The notes: a model not told the origin generated them from the letters alone. DNA of 64,000 bases from Microbacteriaceae bacterium (GCA_009780695.1 WQZN01000003.1:248001-312000); one strand, 5' to 3'; numbered from the stretch's first letter, positions 29,935 through 38,229 are shown. Translations and numbers: made by a program.

Positions 29935-30651
29935 GTGAGCAACCCTGCGCCTACCCCAGCCGGCTGGTACCCCGACCCGTGGAACCCCGGCGGCCAACGC
30001 TATTGGGACGGGCAGCAGTGGACCCAGCATCAGGCGGGCGGCCCTGCGCAGGGGGCAGCGGGTGCGGGAGCCGGGTACGGGGCCGGGTATGCCGGTGCCG
30101 GATACGGCGCGAGGCCCGAGCGGCCGCGCGTCGCCGATGACGCGCCCATCTACACGCCCTTCATCTGGATCGTCGCGCTGCTGCCGCTGGTCAACGCCAT
30201 CACGATCTGGTTCGTCCACTTCAACACGCAGAAGTTCGTCGACTTCATCAACGCGGCGGCCGCCTACGACCAGTCGAGCGGAGCGGGTGCGCCGCCCCTG
30301 CTCGACGTGTGGGGCCTGCTCGGCGCCGGCTACTGGGTTCTCATGGGGTTGGCTGTCGCGTCGTACGTCTTGGGGGTCGTCTTCGCACACCTCGACCGGG
30401 TGCGCCTGGAGCGCGCCGGGGTCGTGCGCCCGTTCCACTGGGCCTGGGCGTTCCTCGGCGGGATCGTCTATGTCATCGGGCGCAGCGTCATCGTCCACCG
30501 CGTCGCCTCGCCGCGCGGTCTCGCGCCGATCTGGGTCCTGCTCGGCGCCTACGGGGTCTCGATCGTCTCGAGCTCGATCTGGTCGGCGATCTTCACCGGA
30601 GACCTGACCCGCCAGCTGAGCGACCTCACGGGTCAGTTCCCGAACACCTAA
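29935..30651 (+). CDS. DUF2510-domain membrane protein
   Basis: 238 residues. The N-terminal PAGWYPDPWNPGGQRYWDGQQWT is the DUF2510 signature, followed by a Gly/Ala/Tyr-rich linker and about four transmembrane helices (FIWIVALLPLVNAITIWFV; GAGYWVLMGLAVASYVLGVVFA; AWAFLGGIVYVIGRSVIV; LGAYGVSIVSSSIWSAIF). DUF2510 occurs in many actinobacterial envelope proteins; its ligand is unknown. Confidence 0.9.
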   Translation: MSNPAPTPAGWYPDPWNPGGQRYWDGQQWTQHQAGGPAQGAAGAGAGYGAGYAGAGYGARPERPRVADDAPIYTPFIWIVALLPLVNAITIWFVHFNTQKFVDFINAAAAYDQSSGAGAPPLLDVWGLLGAGYWVLMGLAVASYVLGVVFAHLDRVRLERAGVVRPFHWAWAFLGGIVYVIGRSVIVHRVASPRGLAPIWVLLGAYGVSIVSSSIWSAIFTGDLTRQLSDLTGQFPNT

Positions 30652-30723
30652 CGCCTAACACCTCGGGGACGCGTCGGTCGCACCGGCCTCGCGGGCGTGG
30701 CGCTGCTGTCGTCGCGCTAATAT

Positions 30724-30741
30724 CAGGGCTGCGTTTTTGAT
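30724..30741 (+). repeat. Left 18-bp inverted repeat of a 1.6-kb cassette
   Basis: CAGGGCTGCGTTTTTGAT, perfectly inverted at 32348-32365. The eight outer bases of each copy also agree apart from transitions. TAATAT just before it (30718-30723) is a -10-like sequence. The remainder of the 318-base gap before the lipoprotein gene has no convincing gene. Confidence 0.85.
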
Positions 30742-30742
30742 G

Positions 30743-30769
30743 CTGTTGGCCCTGTTGGCCCTGTTGGCC
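30743..30769. repeat. Three tandem 9-bp repeats
   Basis: CTGTTGGCC three times without change, just inside the left inverted repeat. It makes a spurious Leu/Ala-rich reading frame that imitates a signal peptide. Confidence 0.9.
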
Positions 30770-30956
30770 CTGGCGTCGCCGCTGCTTGCGAGAAGATCGT
30801 GTGGTCTGCAGGCCGGTGCCTATCGCGCGCACTTTCCCCGCGGACGCTATTTGCTCGACATGCCGGGGCCATGGCCGAGGCACGCCGGTGCGGGGCCTGA
30901 ATCTCCTCCGCCAGCGCGGCTGTGGAGAACCGGCGATCTCGTTCGCGCGGATGCCC

Positions 30957-30962
30957 TACCTT
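30957..30962 (+). promoter_or_regulatory. -10 box of lipoprotein gene
   Basis: TACCTT seven bases before ATG 30970. Confidence 0.5.
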
Positions 30963-30969
30963 GGGGGCC

Positions 30970-31539
30970 ATGCGGATTCCCCGTCGCGCCTCGCTCGCCC
31001 TCGCCGTGCTCCTCGCCGCCGGTGTCGTGCTGACGGCGTGCACCCCCGCGGACCCCGGGACACACAGCACGCGAAGCGCCTCCCCGTCCCCGACGCCGAT
31101 CTTCGCCTCCGACGCCGAAGCCCTCGCCGCCGCAGTCGCGGTCTACAAGAAGTTTGAAGCGGCGACCGATGCAATTGGCCACGACGGGGGTGCCAATCCG
31201 GAGAGGATCAAGCCCTATCTCAGCGCCTCGGGCTATGCATTCGAACTCAAGAACTTCCAGAAACTTCAGACCGAGCACGTGCATGGCGTTGGCACAACCG
31301 TTCTAAATAACGCTGTACTGCAGTCGCGAGATGAAACTCGCGGCTGGGCAACCGTAACCATTTATGTTTGTGAGGACTTATCCGCTGTAGACCGAATTGG
31401 TCCCGACGGAAAGTCAACGATCAACTCAGATCGTGGGAACTTTGTCGCATACGAAGCGATTCTTCAGGGGCAGTCGGCTGACAGCTTGCTCATTCAATCC
31501 AACACCTTCTGGTCAGGTGGTGGGATTTGCAAGTTATAG
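30970..31539 (+). CDS. Putative lipoprotein in inverted-repeat cassette
   Basis: 189 residues. Basic start (MRIPRRAS), hydrophobic core and lipobox LTAC with the lipidated Cys at 24; then a Ser/Thr/Pro spacer. The mature part (AVAVYKKFEAATDAIGHDGG... TVTIYVCEDLSAVDRIGPDG) resembles small actinobacterial lipoproteins of unknown function with a conserved Cys in the second half. From about 31140 base composition falls well below that of the flanks. Overlaps the next gene by 13 bases. Function not recognised. Confidence 0.75.
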   Translation: MRIPRRASLALAVLLAAGVVLTACTPADPGTHSTRSASPSPTPIFASDAEALAAAVAVYKKFEAATDAIGHDGGANPERIKPYLSASGYAFELKNFQKLQTEHVHGVGTTVLNNAVLQSRDETRGWATVTIYVCEDLSAVDRIGPDGKSTINSDRGNFVAYEAILQGQSADSLLIQSNTFWSGGGICKL

Positions 31540-32348
31540 CTGCTCTTGCGATCTTGCTGCTGGCATCCGGAACATCGAGTCCACCACCTGTGACTTCAAG
31601 CTGGGCTGATCATGCACTTGAGCTTCAGTCTCGCTCGCCAGGAGTTGAGGCACTTCCAACTGGCGGTCTCAATAACAGGAAGGCAGCAGACAAAGCGACC
31701 GCTGCAACGCAGTCGGCGCCCCCGACCACACCGCCGAATGTGTGGCAGAACAGCGGGAGCAGCCCGGCGGGGGTGCGGTGCGATGCCGCGGATCTGTGCC
31801 CCGGGGTCGTGGGGAAGGCGCCGTCGACTCCGACCCCGGCCCCGGCGGCCTCCGGAACTCCTGCGCTGAACGACATCGCGCGGTTCCTTGCCGGAACTCC
31901 CACCGTGGTGGTCGAGCCGGCGGCGTGGACCGTCGCGGGCACCGACACCAATTTCGTCGCGACCGGGGCGGGGGAGCGGCAGAAGGCCGGAACGCTGCTG
32001 GGGCGCAGCGTCGTGGTGCACTTCACTCCGGTGAGCTACACGTGGGTGTACGGCGACGGCACGAGCAGGACGACCAGCGTTCCCGGGGCTACGTGGCAGA
32101 CATCCGGCAGCACGCCCTTCACCGCCACGCCGACGAGCCACGTGTTCGCGAACCGCGGCAGCTATGCGGTCACCGTCACCGTCCGGTTCGCCGCGCGCTA
32201 TCAGTTCGCGGGGCAGGGCTGGGCCGACATCGCGGGCACGCTGCCGCTCACCTCGACCCCCGTCACCGTGACGGTCAAGGCCGTGAAGACCGTGCTCGTG
32301 GCGCACGACTGCACGCAGGATCCGTCCGGCGTCGGCTGCTCGCCCTGA
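31527..32348 (+). CDS. Secreted PKD-like domain protein in inverted-repeat cassette
   Basis: 273 residues from TTG 31527. A short hydrophobic N-terminus (VIAALAILLLASG) suggests export. Residues ~40-110 are Pro/Thr/Ser-rich linker; the last ~150 contain a PKD-like segment (VSYTWVYGDGTSRTTSVPGATWQ, then TSHVFANRGSYAVTVTVRFAARYQF). The last base of its stop codon is the first base of the right inverted repeat. It forms a pair with the lipoprotein, likely co-translated. Function unknown; the AT-richer first 110 bases suggest a different origin from the neighbours. Confidence 0.7.
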   Translation: MQVIAALAILLLASGTSSPPPVTSSWADHALELQSRSPGVEALPTGGLNNRKAADKATAATQSAPPTTPPNVWQNSGSSPAGVRCDAADLCPGVVGKAPSTPTPAPAASGTPALNDIARFLAGTPTVVVEPAAWTVAGTDTNFVATGAGERQKAGTLLGRSVVVHFTPVSYTWVYGDGTSRTTSVPGATWQTSGSTPFTATPTSHVFANRGSYAVTVTVRFAARYQFAGQGWADIAGTLPLTSTPVTVTVKAVKTVLVAHDCTQDPSGVGCSP

Positions 32349-32365
32349 TCAAAAACGCAGCCCTG
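32348..32365 (-). repeat. Right 18-bp inverted repeat of the cassette
   Basis: ATCAAAAACGCAGCCCTG, the exact inverse of 30724-30741, overlapping the stop codon of the PKD-like gene by one base. Confidence 0.85.
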
Positions 32366-32427
32366 GTGCTAACGATGCGGCTGAGCCGCGACCGTTTCAG
32401 CAGCAGGCGGCGCCCACCGCGCCGCGC

Positions 32428-33075
32428 TCAGTCGTTGTTGAGCAGGATGCCGTCGGCGATGGCCCGCTTGCGCAGCGCCACCTTCGTGCCGACGTCGTAG
32501 CCCGCGAGGCGGTACTTCTCACGGATGCGCTTCAGGTACGACTTCGCGGTCTCGTCCGAGATGCCGAGCTTGAACGCGACCGACTTCACCGGCTCGCCGG
32601 CGCCGTACAGCGCCATGACGCGCCGCTCCTGGGCCGACAGCTTCGGCGACGAGCCCTCCGACTCGTTCAGCAGCACCTCGAGCTCGGCCGAGATGAACGA
32701 CTCGCCCTGCATCGCGGCGCGCACGGCCTCGGCGATCATCGCCGCGTCCTCGCTCTTCACGACATAGCCGACGGCGCCGGCGGCCAGCGACTCGCGCACG
32801 ATGTTCGGGTCGGTCAGCGCGCTCATCAGAACGGCGCGCACGCCGGCGGCCTTGAGCGCCTGCAGCTTGACCGAGACGGGGATGTTGTCCTTGAGGTCGA
32901 TGTCCAGCAGGACGACGTCCACCGGGAAGGCCGCGCTGGTGAGCAGTTCGGGCCACGTCGGCACCGCGATGGCGACGTCGATGTCGTCCGCCGCGTTGCG
33001 CATCCACTCGGTGAGGCCGCTCAGGATCAAGCGGTGGTCGTCGACAAGAGCGATCCGGATGGGGTGGCCGTTCAC
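32428..33075 (-). CDS. NarL/LuxR-type response regulator
   Basis: 215 residues. Receiver domain with acidic pair D12/D13 and phospho-acceptor D58 in VVLLDIDLKD, conserved Lys in GYVVKSED; then a linker and a C-terminal LuxR-like HTH (LSAQERRVMALYGAGEPVKSVAFKLGISDETAKSYLKRIREKY). The helix carries ETAKSYLKRI rather than the usual TVKNHL, a known actinobacterial subgroup. It follows the two membrane proteins with a 22-base gap and is surely their output. Confidence 0.92.
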   Translation of the reverse strand: MNGHPIRIALVDDHRLILSGLTEWMRNAADDIDVAIAVPTWPELLTSAAFPVDVVLLDIDLKDNIPVSVKLQALKAAGVRAVLMSALTDPNIVRESLAAGAVGYVVKSEDAAMIAEAVRAAMQGESFISAELEVLLNESEGSSPKLSAQERRVMALYGAGEPVKSVAFKLGISDETAKSYLKRIREKYRLAGYDVGTKVALRKRAIADGILLNND

Positions 33076-33097
33076 GTGCGTGTCTTTCTCTCGGGGG

Positions 33098-34270
33098 CTA
33101 CCGATCAGCGACCACGTCGAGGGCGCAGTCGATGTCGATTCTCAAGGTGGGGGCGGCATGCGATTCGGCGAACCGGCCCACCTTGCTGATAGCTTGCCAC
33201 GCCGCGGGGTCGATCCTGCGCTTCGGCGCCCCGATCAGCTCGAGCGTGACGGCCAGCCGCTGCGCCTGGACCCCCGAGCTGCCGCCGCGCCGCACCGTGA
33301 CGGTGAGCGCCTGTGCGACCCGCTCGCCGTCGCCCGCGAGCATCCAGATCGCGGTCAGCAGCCCGTCGCGCTGATCCGGTGCGAGACCGGCAGCGAGGCC
33401 GTCGGGGTCGTCGATAATCGAGATCGCGCCCAGCACGGACGACTCGGTGAGCGCGTGGTGCAGCCACGTCCGGCTCTTGCTGGCCACGAGATTCAGGCGC
33501 AGCTGCGTGGCGATCGTCGACGCGGCCTCGGCGAGCTCGGTCGAGAGGGGCAGCGGGGTGCGCCCGCTCGCGACGTCGTCGAGCAGCCGCTCGGCCTGCA
33601 GGTCGAGGCGCACCAGCTCCTCCGAGGTCGACAGGCCGAGGCTCATGCCGGCGGCGCTCGTCGTGCCCTTGGCGAGCGACAGATCGGCCTGGAACTGCAC
33701 CATGTTCCGGAACGACGTCACGATCGTCACCGCCACAATTGGGGGTACGACGGCGAGCGCGAGGGCGAAGACGCCCGGTGCGAGTTCCGGCCCGATCGCG
33801 GTGTCGGAGGCGAGCAGGATGTCGGCGGCGATGAGCACCCCGAGCGCGGCGACGGCCAGGTTGACCGAGCGGGCGCTCTGCGTCGTCGCGAACATGGCCA
33901 GGACAGCGCCCGCCCCGATCGCCGCCGTCGGGAACGGGCCCGACACGACGTCGCCGACCTGGCCGAGCACGCCGAACACGTCGAGCACGACGACGACGGC
34001 GAGGACGATGCGCGCAATGGTCCACCAGGCGGTGGGCAGCCTGACGAGACGTCCCGCGCCGAGTTGCGTCAGCACCGTGACGATGAGCAGCAGGGCCCAG
34101 GCGGCGAGGTTCAGGGGAAGCACCGGGTATCGGCCGGCATCCGTCACGAAGAAGACCAAGCCGATGGCGAGCACGACGTCGGCCGCGAGATTGAGCCCGA
34201 AGGTGAGGCGGTCGGCGCTCGGCGCGGACTCGGTCGCCGCACCCGGCTTCGGCGGGGCGATGTGGCTCAC
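33098..34270 (-). CDS. Membrane protein with degenerate kinase-like cytoplasmic domain
   Basis: 390 residues from GTG 34270, whose codon overlaps the upstream kinase stop (GTGA). Six or so transmembrane helices occupy residues ~20-185 (LAADVVLAIGLVFFVTDA; LNLAAWALLLIVTVLTQLG; ARIVLAVVVVLDVFGVLG and others). The cytoplasmic part (EELVRLDLQAERLLDDVASG... TIATQLRLNLVASKSRTWLHHAL... PDQRDGLLTAIWMLAGDG) has the helical layout of a histidine kinase but no phospho-acceptor H-box, N box or G boxes. It looks like a pseudokinase partner that could modulate the true kinase next to it. The frame continues upstream to 35341 only as a shadow of that kinase. Confidence 0.75.
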   Translation of the reverse strand: MSHIAPPKPGAATESAPSADRLTFGLNLAADVVLAIGLVFFVTDAGRYPVLPLNLAAWALLLIVTVLTQLGAGRLVRLPTAWWTIARIVLAVVVVLDVFGVLGQVGDVVSGPFPTAAIGAGAVLAMFATTQSARSVNLAVAALGVLIAADILLASDTAIGPELAPGVFALALAVVPPIVAVTIVTSFRNMVQFQADLSLAKGTTSAAGMSLGLSTSEELVRLDLQAERLLDDVASGRTPLPLSTELAEAASTIATQLRLNLVASKSRTWLHHALTESSVLGAISIIDDPDGLAAGLAPDQRDGLLTAIWMLAGDGERVAQALTVTVRRGGSSGVQAQRLAVTLELIGAPKRRIDPAAWQAISKVGRFAESHAAPTLRIDIDCALDVVADR

Positions 34271-35427
34271 TTCGGCACCTCCAGCACGACGGTCGTCCCG
34301 TTGCCGGGAGCGGAGAACAGCCGCGCGCTGCCGCCGACGTCGCGCAAGCGCGCCATGATCGACTCGCTCAGCCCGAGCCGGCCCTCGGGGATCGCGTTGG
34401 TGTCGAAGCCGACCCCGTCGTCGGTCACCATGGCGCGCACGGACGACTCGTCGTCGGTGATCGTGACATGGGCCTCGCCCACGCCGGAGTGCCGCCGCAC
34501 GTTCTCGAGGCTCTCGGTCAGGGCGAGCAGGAACGCGTCGAGCGTGTCGCTCGGCAGCAGCACCTGGCCCTTGCCGTGCCAGGTGACCTCGAGCCCCATG
34601 CGGCGGAACCTCTGCTTCACCGACTCGAGGGTGTTGCCGAGGGTCGACTCCTCGACGGGCCGCAGCTTGTACTCGCCGGACGCGGCGGGGTTGGGCGTGT
34701 GGCCCATGCGCAGCTGGCGCAGCAGCGCGGCATCCTCGCCGGCCTGCTCGCGCAGCGCGCTCTCGCCCACGCCCACGCCCGAGTGCGCCAGCAGGGTGAG
34801 CGTCGCGAGCACGGTGTCGTGCAGCAGCCGCGCCCCCTGGCGGCGACGCGCCTCGAACTCGCTCGCCACGCGCTCGGCGCGGTAGGCGTCGCTCATGTTC
34901 GCGATACGGCGCATGGCCTGCGGCACGATCCGGCCGAGCCACAGAGCGAGCACGGCGCAGAACGCCCAGCCGCCGACCCCGATCACGATGGCGTGGAACT
35001 TGTGCGGGCTCTCGATGCCGACGAGCACGGCGAGCGAGCCGATGAGGTTCGCCGCGAAGAGGATGATGCGCGGGCCCGTCGTGAACAACAGGATGCCGAT
35101 CGCCCCGATCGTGCCGCCGGCGATGACGCCGAGCGCGTAGACCATCGCCGTGTTGGTGTAGGCCTGCCCCGCGGCGCCCAGCGCGACGAGCGCCGCGACG
35201 GCGCACACGTCGATGCCGACGATGAAGAGGATGCCGCTCGAGCCCCTCAGCCGCAGGAAGCCGAGGAGCGCGAGCACCAGCAGCCCGGCGACGACGGCCT
35301 CGACCCACGGCGCGGGAACGGGGCCTTCCACCGCGACGCACAGCAGCGCCGTGAACGTCGACAGCACGCCCATGATCCGCGCCGCCGCGGCGAGCAGCCT
35401 GTCGCGTTCGGTGGTGATGCCGTTCAT
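34267..35427 (-). CDS. Membrane sensor histidine kinase (HisKA_3/NarX class)
   Basis: 386 residues. Five or six transmembrane helices (~15-165) precede a dimerisation helix with RRRQGARLLHDTVLATLTLL, phospho-acceptor H203, and a HATPase domain: LLALTESLENVRRHSG (N box), VTDDGVGFD (G1), GRLGLSESIMARLRDVGG (G2). Signal unknown. Its stop overlaps the start of the degenerate partner, and a 19-codon ORF bridges it to metX, so the whole block may be transcribed from the met side. Confidence 0.9.
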   Translation of the reverse strand: MNGITTERDRLLAAAARIMGVLSTFTALLCVAVEGPVPAPWVEAVVAGLLVLALLGFLRLRGSSGILFIVGIDVCAVAALVALGAAGQAYTNTAMVYALGVIAGGTIGAIGILLFTTGPRIILFAANLIGSLAVLVGIESPHKFHAIVIGVGGWAFCAVLALWLGRIVPQAMRRIANMSDAYRAERVASEFEARRRQGARLLHDTVLATLTLLAHSGVGVGESALREQAGEDAALLRQLRMGHTPNPAASGEYKLRPVEESTLGNTLESVKQRFRRMGLEVTWHGKGQVLLPSDTLDAFLLALTESLENVRRHSGVGEAHVTITDDESSVRAMVTDDGVGFDTNAIPEGRLGLSESIMARLRDVGGSARLFSAPGNGTTVVLEVPK

Positions 35428-35483
35428 GCCGCGCCGGCCGTCCGGCGCGCGACCTGCACGGTCCGGGGCTTCGACATCGTCAT
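35424..35483 (-). CDS. Possible 19-aa coupling ORF between metX and the kinase
   Basis: ATG 35483 overlaps the metX stop (ATGA), and its own stop overlaps the kinase start (ATGA). The product MTMSKPRTVQVARRTAGAA is short and basic. Both overlaps suggest re-initiating ribosomes travel from metX into the kinase gene. A functional peptide is unproven. Confidence 0.35.
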   Translation of the reverse strand: MTMSKPRTVQVARRTAGAA

Positions 35484-36688
35484 TCCGCGTCGAGCAGGCG
35501 GGTCAGCTGCTCGCTGATGAGCTCGTCCTCGATGAGGAAGCCGTCATGGCCGTATTCGGAGCGGATGACGACGGCGTGGCCGCCGTCGATGTTGCCGTGG
35601 ATGCCCGCGGCGATGATCCGCTGGCCCTCGACGGGGAACAGCCGGTCGCTGTCGATGCCGACGACGAGCGTGCGGGCGGTCACCCGCTCGAGCGCGGGCG
35701 CGACGCCGCCGCGACCGCGGCCCACGTCGTGCGAGTTCATCGCCCCGACGACCGTGATGTAGCTGTTCGCATCGAAGCGGCGGGTGAACTTGTTGCCGTG
35801 GAAGTCGAGGTACGACTCGACCGCGAAGCGGCCGCCGGCGCCGAACGGCGAGATCTCGCTCTGCCAGCTGCGGGCGAAGCGCGCGTTGAGCTCGTCGGGG
35901 CTGCGGTAGTTGAGCAGCGCCATGCGGCGCGCGAGCGCGAGGCCGCGGTGCGGGCCCTCGCCGTCGGCCGCGTCGTAGTAGTCGCCGCCGCGGAACAGCG
36001 GGTCGGTGCGGATCGCCTCGAGCTGCACCGAGTTGAGCGCCACCTGGTCGGCGGTCGTCACCGGGGGAGCGGCGATCACGGCGAGGCGCTCGACGCGCTC
36101 GGGGTGCATGACGGCCCACTCGAGCGCGTTCATGCCGCCCATCGAGCCGCCGATGACGGCCGCCCAGCGCTCGATGCCGAGCTTGTCGGCGAACAGCGCT
36201 TGCGCGCGCACCTGGTCGCGGATGGTCGTGTAGGGGAAGCGCGCGCCCCACGACTCGCCGTCGGGGGCGGCGGATGCCGGGCCGGTCGAGCCCTGGCAGC
36301 CCCCCAGCATGTTCGGCACGACGACGAACCACCTGTCCGTGTCGATCGCCTTGCCGGGGCCGATGATGCCCTGCCACCACCCGCTCGTCGGATGGGCCGC
36401 GCTCGCCTCGCCGACGGCGTGGCTGTCGCCCGTGAGGGCGTGTTCGATCAGGACGGCATTCGAGGCATCCTCGTTCAGCTCGCCCCACGTCTCGTATGCC
36501 AGGCGCACGAACGGCAGCCGCGCGCCCGATTCGAAGTCGAAGGGGCCGAGGCCCAGGAAGCGGCGGTTGCCGACCGCGTCGCTCTCGCGCCAGGCGCCGG
36601 TGACCGGTGGCTTGCCGAGCAGCGAGCGGAACTGCGCGTCGGTGATGAAACTCGACGGGACCGTGTCCTCAGCACTCTGCCACTCCAT
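35480..36688 (-). CDS. metX: Homoserine O-acetyltransferase
   Basis: 402 residues, alpha/beta-hydrolase fold. The nucleophile is S182 in GGSMGGMNALEW; the acid lies in VGIDSDRLFPV and the base is H381 in GHDGFLIE. LAYETWGELN, HALTGDSHA and NMLGGCQGSTGP are conserved MetX blocks. It activates homoserine for methionine synthesis and pairs with metY just upstream. CAAAAT six bases before ATG 36688 is a possible -10 box, so metX may also have its own leaderless transcript. Confidence 0.95.
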   Translation of the reverse strand: MEWQSAEDTVPSSFITDAQFRSLLGKPPVTGAWRESDAVGNRRFLGLGPFDFESGARLPFVRLAYETWGELNEDASNAVLIEHALTGDSHAVGEASAAHPTSGWWQGIIGPGKAIDTDRWFVVVPNMLGGCQGSTGPASAAPDGESWGARFPYTTIRDQVRAQALFADKLGIERWAAVIGGSMGGMNALEWAVMHPERVERLAVIAAPPVTTADQVALNSVQLEAIRTDPLFRGGDYYDAADGEGPHRGLALARRMALLNYRSPDELNARFARSWQSEISPFGAGGRFAVESYLDFHGNKFTRRFDANSYITVVGAMNSHDVGRGRGGVAPALERVTARTLVVGIDSDRLFPVEGQRIIAAGIHGNIDGGHAVVIRSEYGHDGFLIEDELISEQLTRLLDAE

Positions 36689-36708
36689 GCATTGATTTTG
36701 TCAAAGCG

Positions 36709-36776
36709 CCGCCCCCGGTCGTCGCAATGTGGCCTTTCGCGGGGAAATGAGCCGACTTTGTGACGACCGGGGGCGG
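36709..36776. promoter_or_regulatory. Intercistronic hairpin between metY and metX
   Basis: Perfect 15-bp arms (36709-36723 and 36762-36776; CCGCCCCCGGTCGTC) enclose a 38-base loop, and pairing can extend further with a wobble. It may partly terminate after metY or protect the metY message. Confidence 0.65.
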
Positions 36777-36782
36777 GGATGC

Positions 36783-38111
36783 TCAGAACGCGCGGGCCGC
36801 CGCCGCGACGGCGCGGGCCGCCGCGAGGGCGTTCTCGAGGTCGACCTTCAGGTCCTCGACGTTCTCGAGGCCCACCGAGAGGCGCACGAGGCCCGGCGTG
36901 ACGCCGCTCTGCAGCTGCTGCTCGGGCGTGAGCTGCGAGTGCGTGGTCGACGCCGGGTGGATGACGAGCGAGCGCACATCGCCGATGTTGGCCAAGTGGC
37001 TGAACAGCTCGAGGTTGTCGACGAAGGCCTTGCCGGCGTCGACGCCGCCCTTGAGCTCGAACGACAGCACCGCGCCCGCGCCCTTGGGCGTGTACTTGTT
37101 CGCGGCGGCGTACCACGGGCTCGTGGGCAGGCCGGCGTAGTTGACGGATGCCACATCGGGGTGGTTCTCGAGGAACTCCGCGATGTCCTGCGCGTTCTGC
37201 ACGTGGCGCTCGACACGCAGCGACAGGGTCTCGAGGCCCTGGATCAGCAGCCACGCCGAGAGCGGCGCGATGGCCGAGCCGAGGTCGCGCAGCAGCTGCA
37301 CGCGCGCCTTGATGATGTAGGCGAGCCCGTCGCCGACCGCGTCGGTGTAGACGACGCCGTGGTACGACTCGTCGGGGGTGGTCAGGCCCGGGAACTTGTC
37401 CGCGTGCGCGCTCCACGCGAAGGTGCCGCCGTCGACGATGACGCCGCCGATGGTCGTGCCGTGGCCGCCGAGGAACTTGGTGGCCGAGTGCACGACGATG
37501 TCGGCGCCGTGCTCGAAGGGGCGCAGCAGGTACGGCGTGCCGATCGTGTTGTCGACGATGAGCGGGATGCCGTTCTCGTGCGCCACGGCGGCGACGCCGC
37601 GGATGTCGAGGACATTGACCTTCGGGTTGCCGATCGTCTCGGCGAAGAACAGCTTCGTGTTCGGGCGCACCGCGCGGTGCCATTCCTCGGCGTCGTCCTG
37701 GTCGATGACGAAGGTCGTCTCGATGCCGAGCTTCGCGAGCGTGTACTTGAACAGGTTGAAGGTGCCGCCGTAGATCGAGGCCGACGACACGATGTGGTCG
37801 CCGGCCTGCGCGATGTTGAGCACGGCGAAGGTCGCGGCGGCCTGGCCGGAGGCGAGCAGGAGCGCGCCGGTGCCGCCTTCGAGCGCCGCGAGGCGCTCTT
37901 CGACGACCGCCTGCGTCGGGTTCTGGATGCGCGTGTAGATGTTGCCCGGCTCGGCCAGGGCGAACAGGTTCTTCGCGTGGTCGGCGTCGTTGAAGACATA
38001 CGACGTCGTCTGATAGATCGGCGTCGCGCGTGCGTTGGTGGTCGGGTCGGGCGCGGCGCCCGCGTGGATCTGCTTCGTCTCGAACTGCCACTTGGCGGGA
38101 TCGAAGGTCAT
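36783..38111 (-). CDS. metY: O-acetylhomoserine sulfhydrylase
   Basis: 442 residues, PLP-dependent Cys/Met-metabolism family. The PLP lysine is K212 in SATKFLGGHGTTIGG; TKQIHAGAAPDP, YQTTSYVF, RIQNPTQ and IVDNTIGTPYL are typical of MetY rather than MetB. It makes homocysteine from O-acetylhomoserine and sulfide. GCAGGAG is nine bases before ATG 38111. Driven by the promoter at 38163-38191. No SAM riboswitch is visible in the leader of about 45 bases. Confidence 0.95.
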   Translation of the reverse strand: MTFDPAKWQFETKQIHAGAAPDPTTNARATPIYQTTSYVFNDADHAKNLFALAEPGNIYTRIQNPTQAVVEERLAALEGGTGALLLASGQAAATFAVLNIAQAGDHIVSSASIYGGTFNLFKYTLAKLGIETTFVIDQDDAEEWHRAVRPNTKLFFAETIGNPKVNVLDIRGVAAVAHENGIPLIVDNTIGTPYLLRPFEHGADIVVHSATKFLGGHGTTIGGVIVDGGTFAWSAHADKFPGLTTPDESYHGVVYTDAVGDGLAYIIKARVQLLRDLGSAIAPLSAWLLIQGLETLSLRVERHVQNAQDIAEFLENHPDVASVNYAGLPTSPWYAAANKYTPKGAGAVLSFELKGGVDAGKAFVDNLELFSHLANIGDVRSLVIHPASTTHSQLTPEQQLQSGVTPGLVRLSVGLENVEDLKVDLENALAAARAVAAAARAF

Positions 38112-38162
38112 GGGGGCTCCTGCAGGGTCTGGGGCGGCGGTGTGTCGCCGCGGTCTGCAATG

Positions 38163-38191
38163 AGGTTAGGCGGGAGGCATCACGCGGCCAA
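38163..38191 (-). promoter_or_regulatory. Promoter of the metYX operon
   Basis: Minus strand: TTGGCC (38191-38186), a 17-base spacer, TAACCT (38168-38163). Transcription would begin near 38156. Confidence 0.6.
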
Positions 38192-38229
38192 TACCACGCG
38201 ACACACGCCGTCACAGCACGGCAGCGGGA

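Noticed and set aside
30737-31033. 98-residue frame beginning with a Leu/Ala-rich signal-like stretch
   Set aside because: The stretch comes from three tandem CTGTTGGCC units; the rest is low-complexity and overlaps the lipoprotein gene in another frame.
33098-35341. One 747-residue frame spanning the degenerate kinase and its upstream neighbour
   Set aside because: The first half overlaps the true kinase in another frame; a GTG at 34270 that overlaps the kinase stop is the natural start.
38112-38229. SAM riboswitch or T-box upstream of metY
   Set aside because: I looked for a SAM-type multi-stem core or T-box; the leader from the predicted start is about 45 bases and has none.
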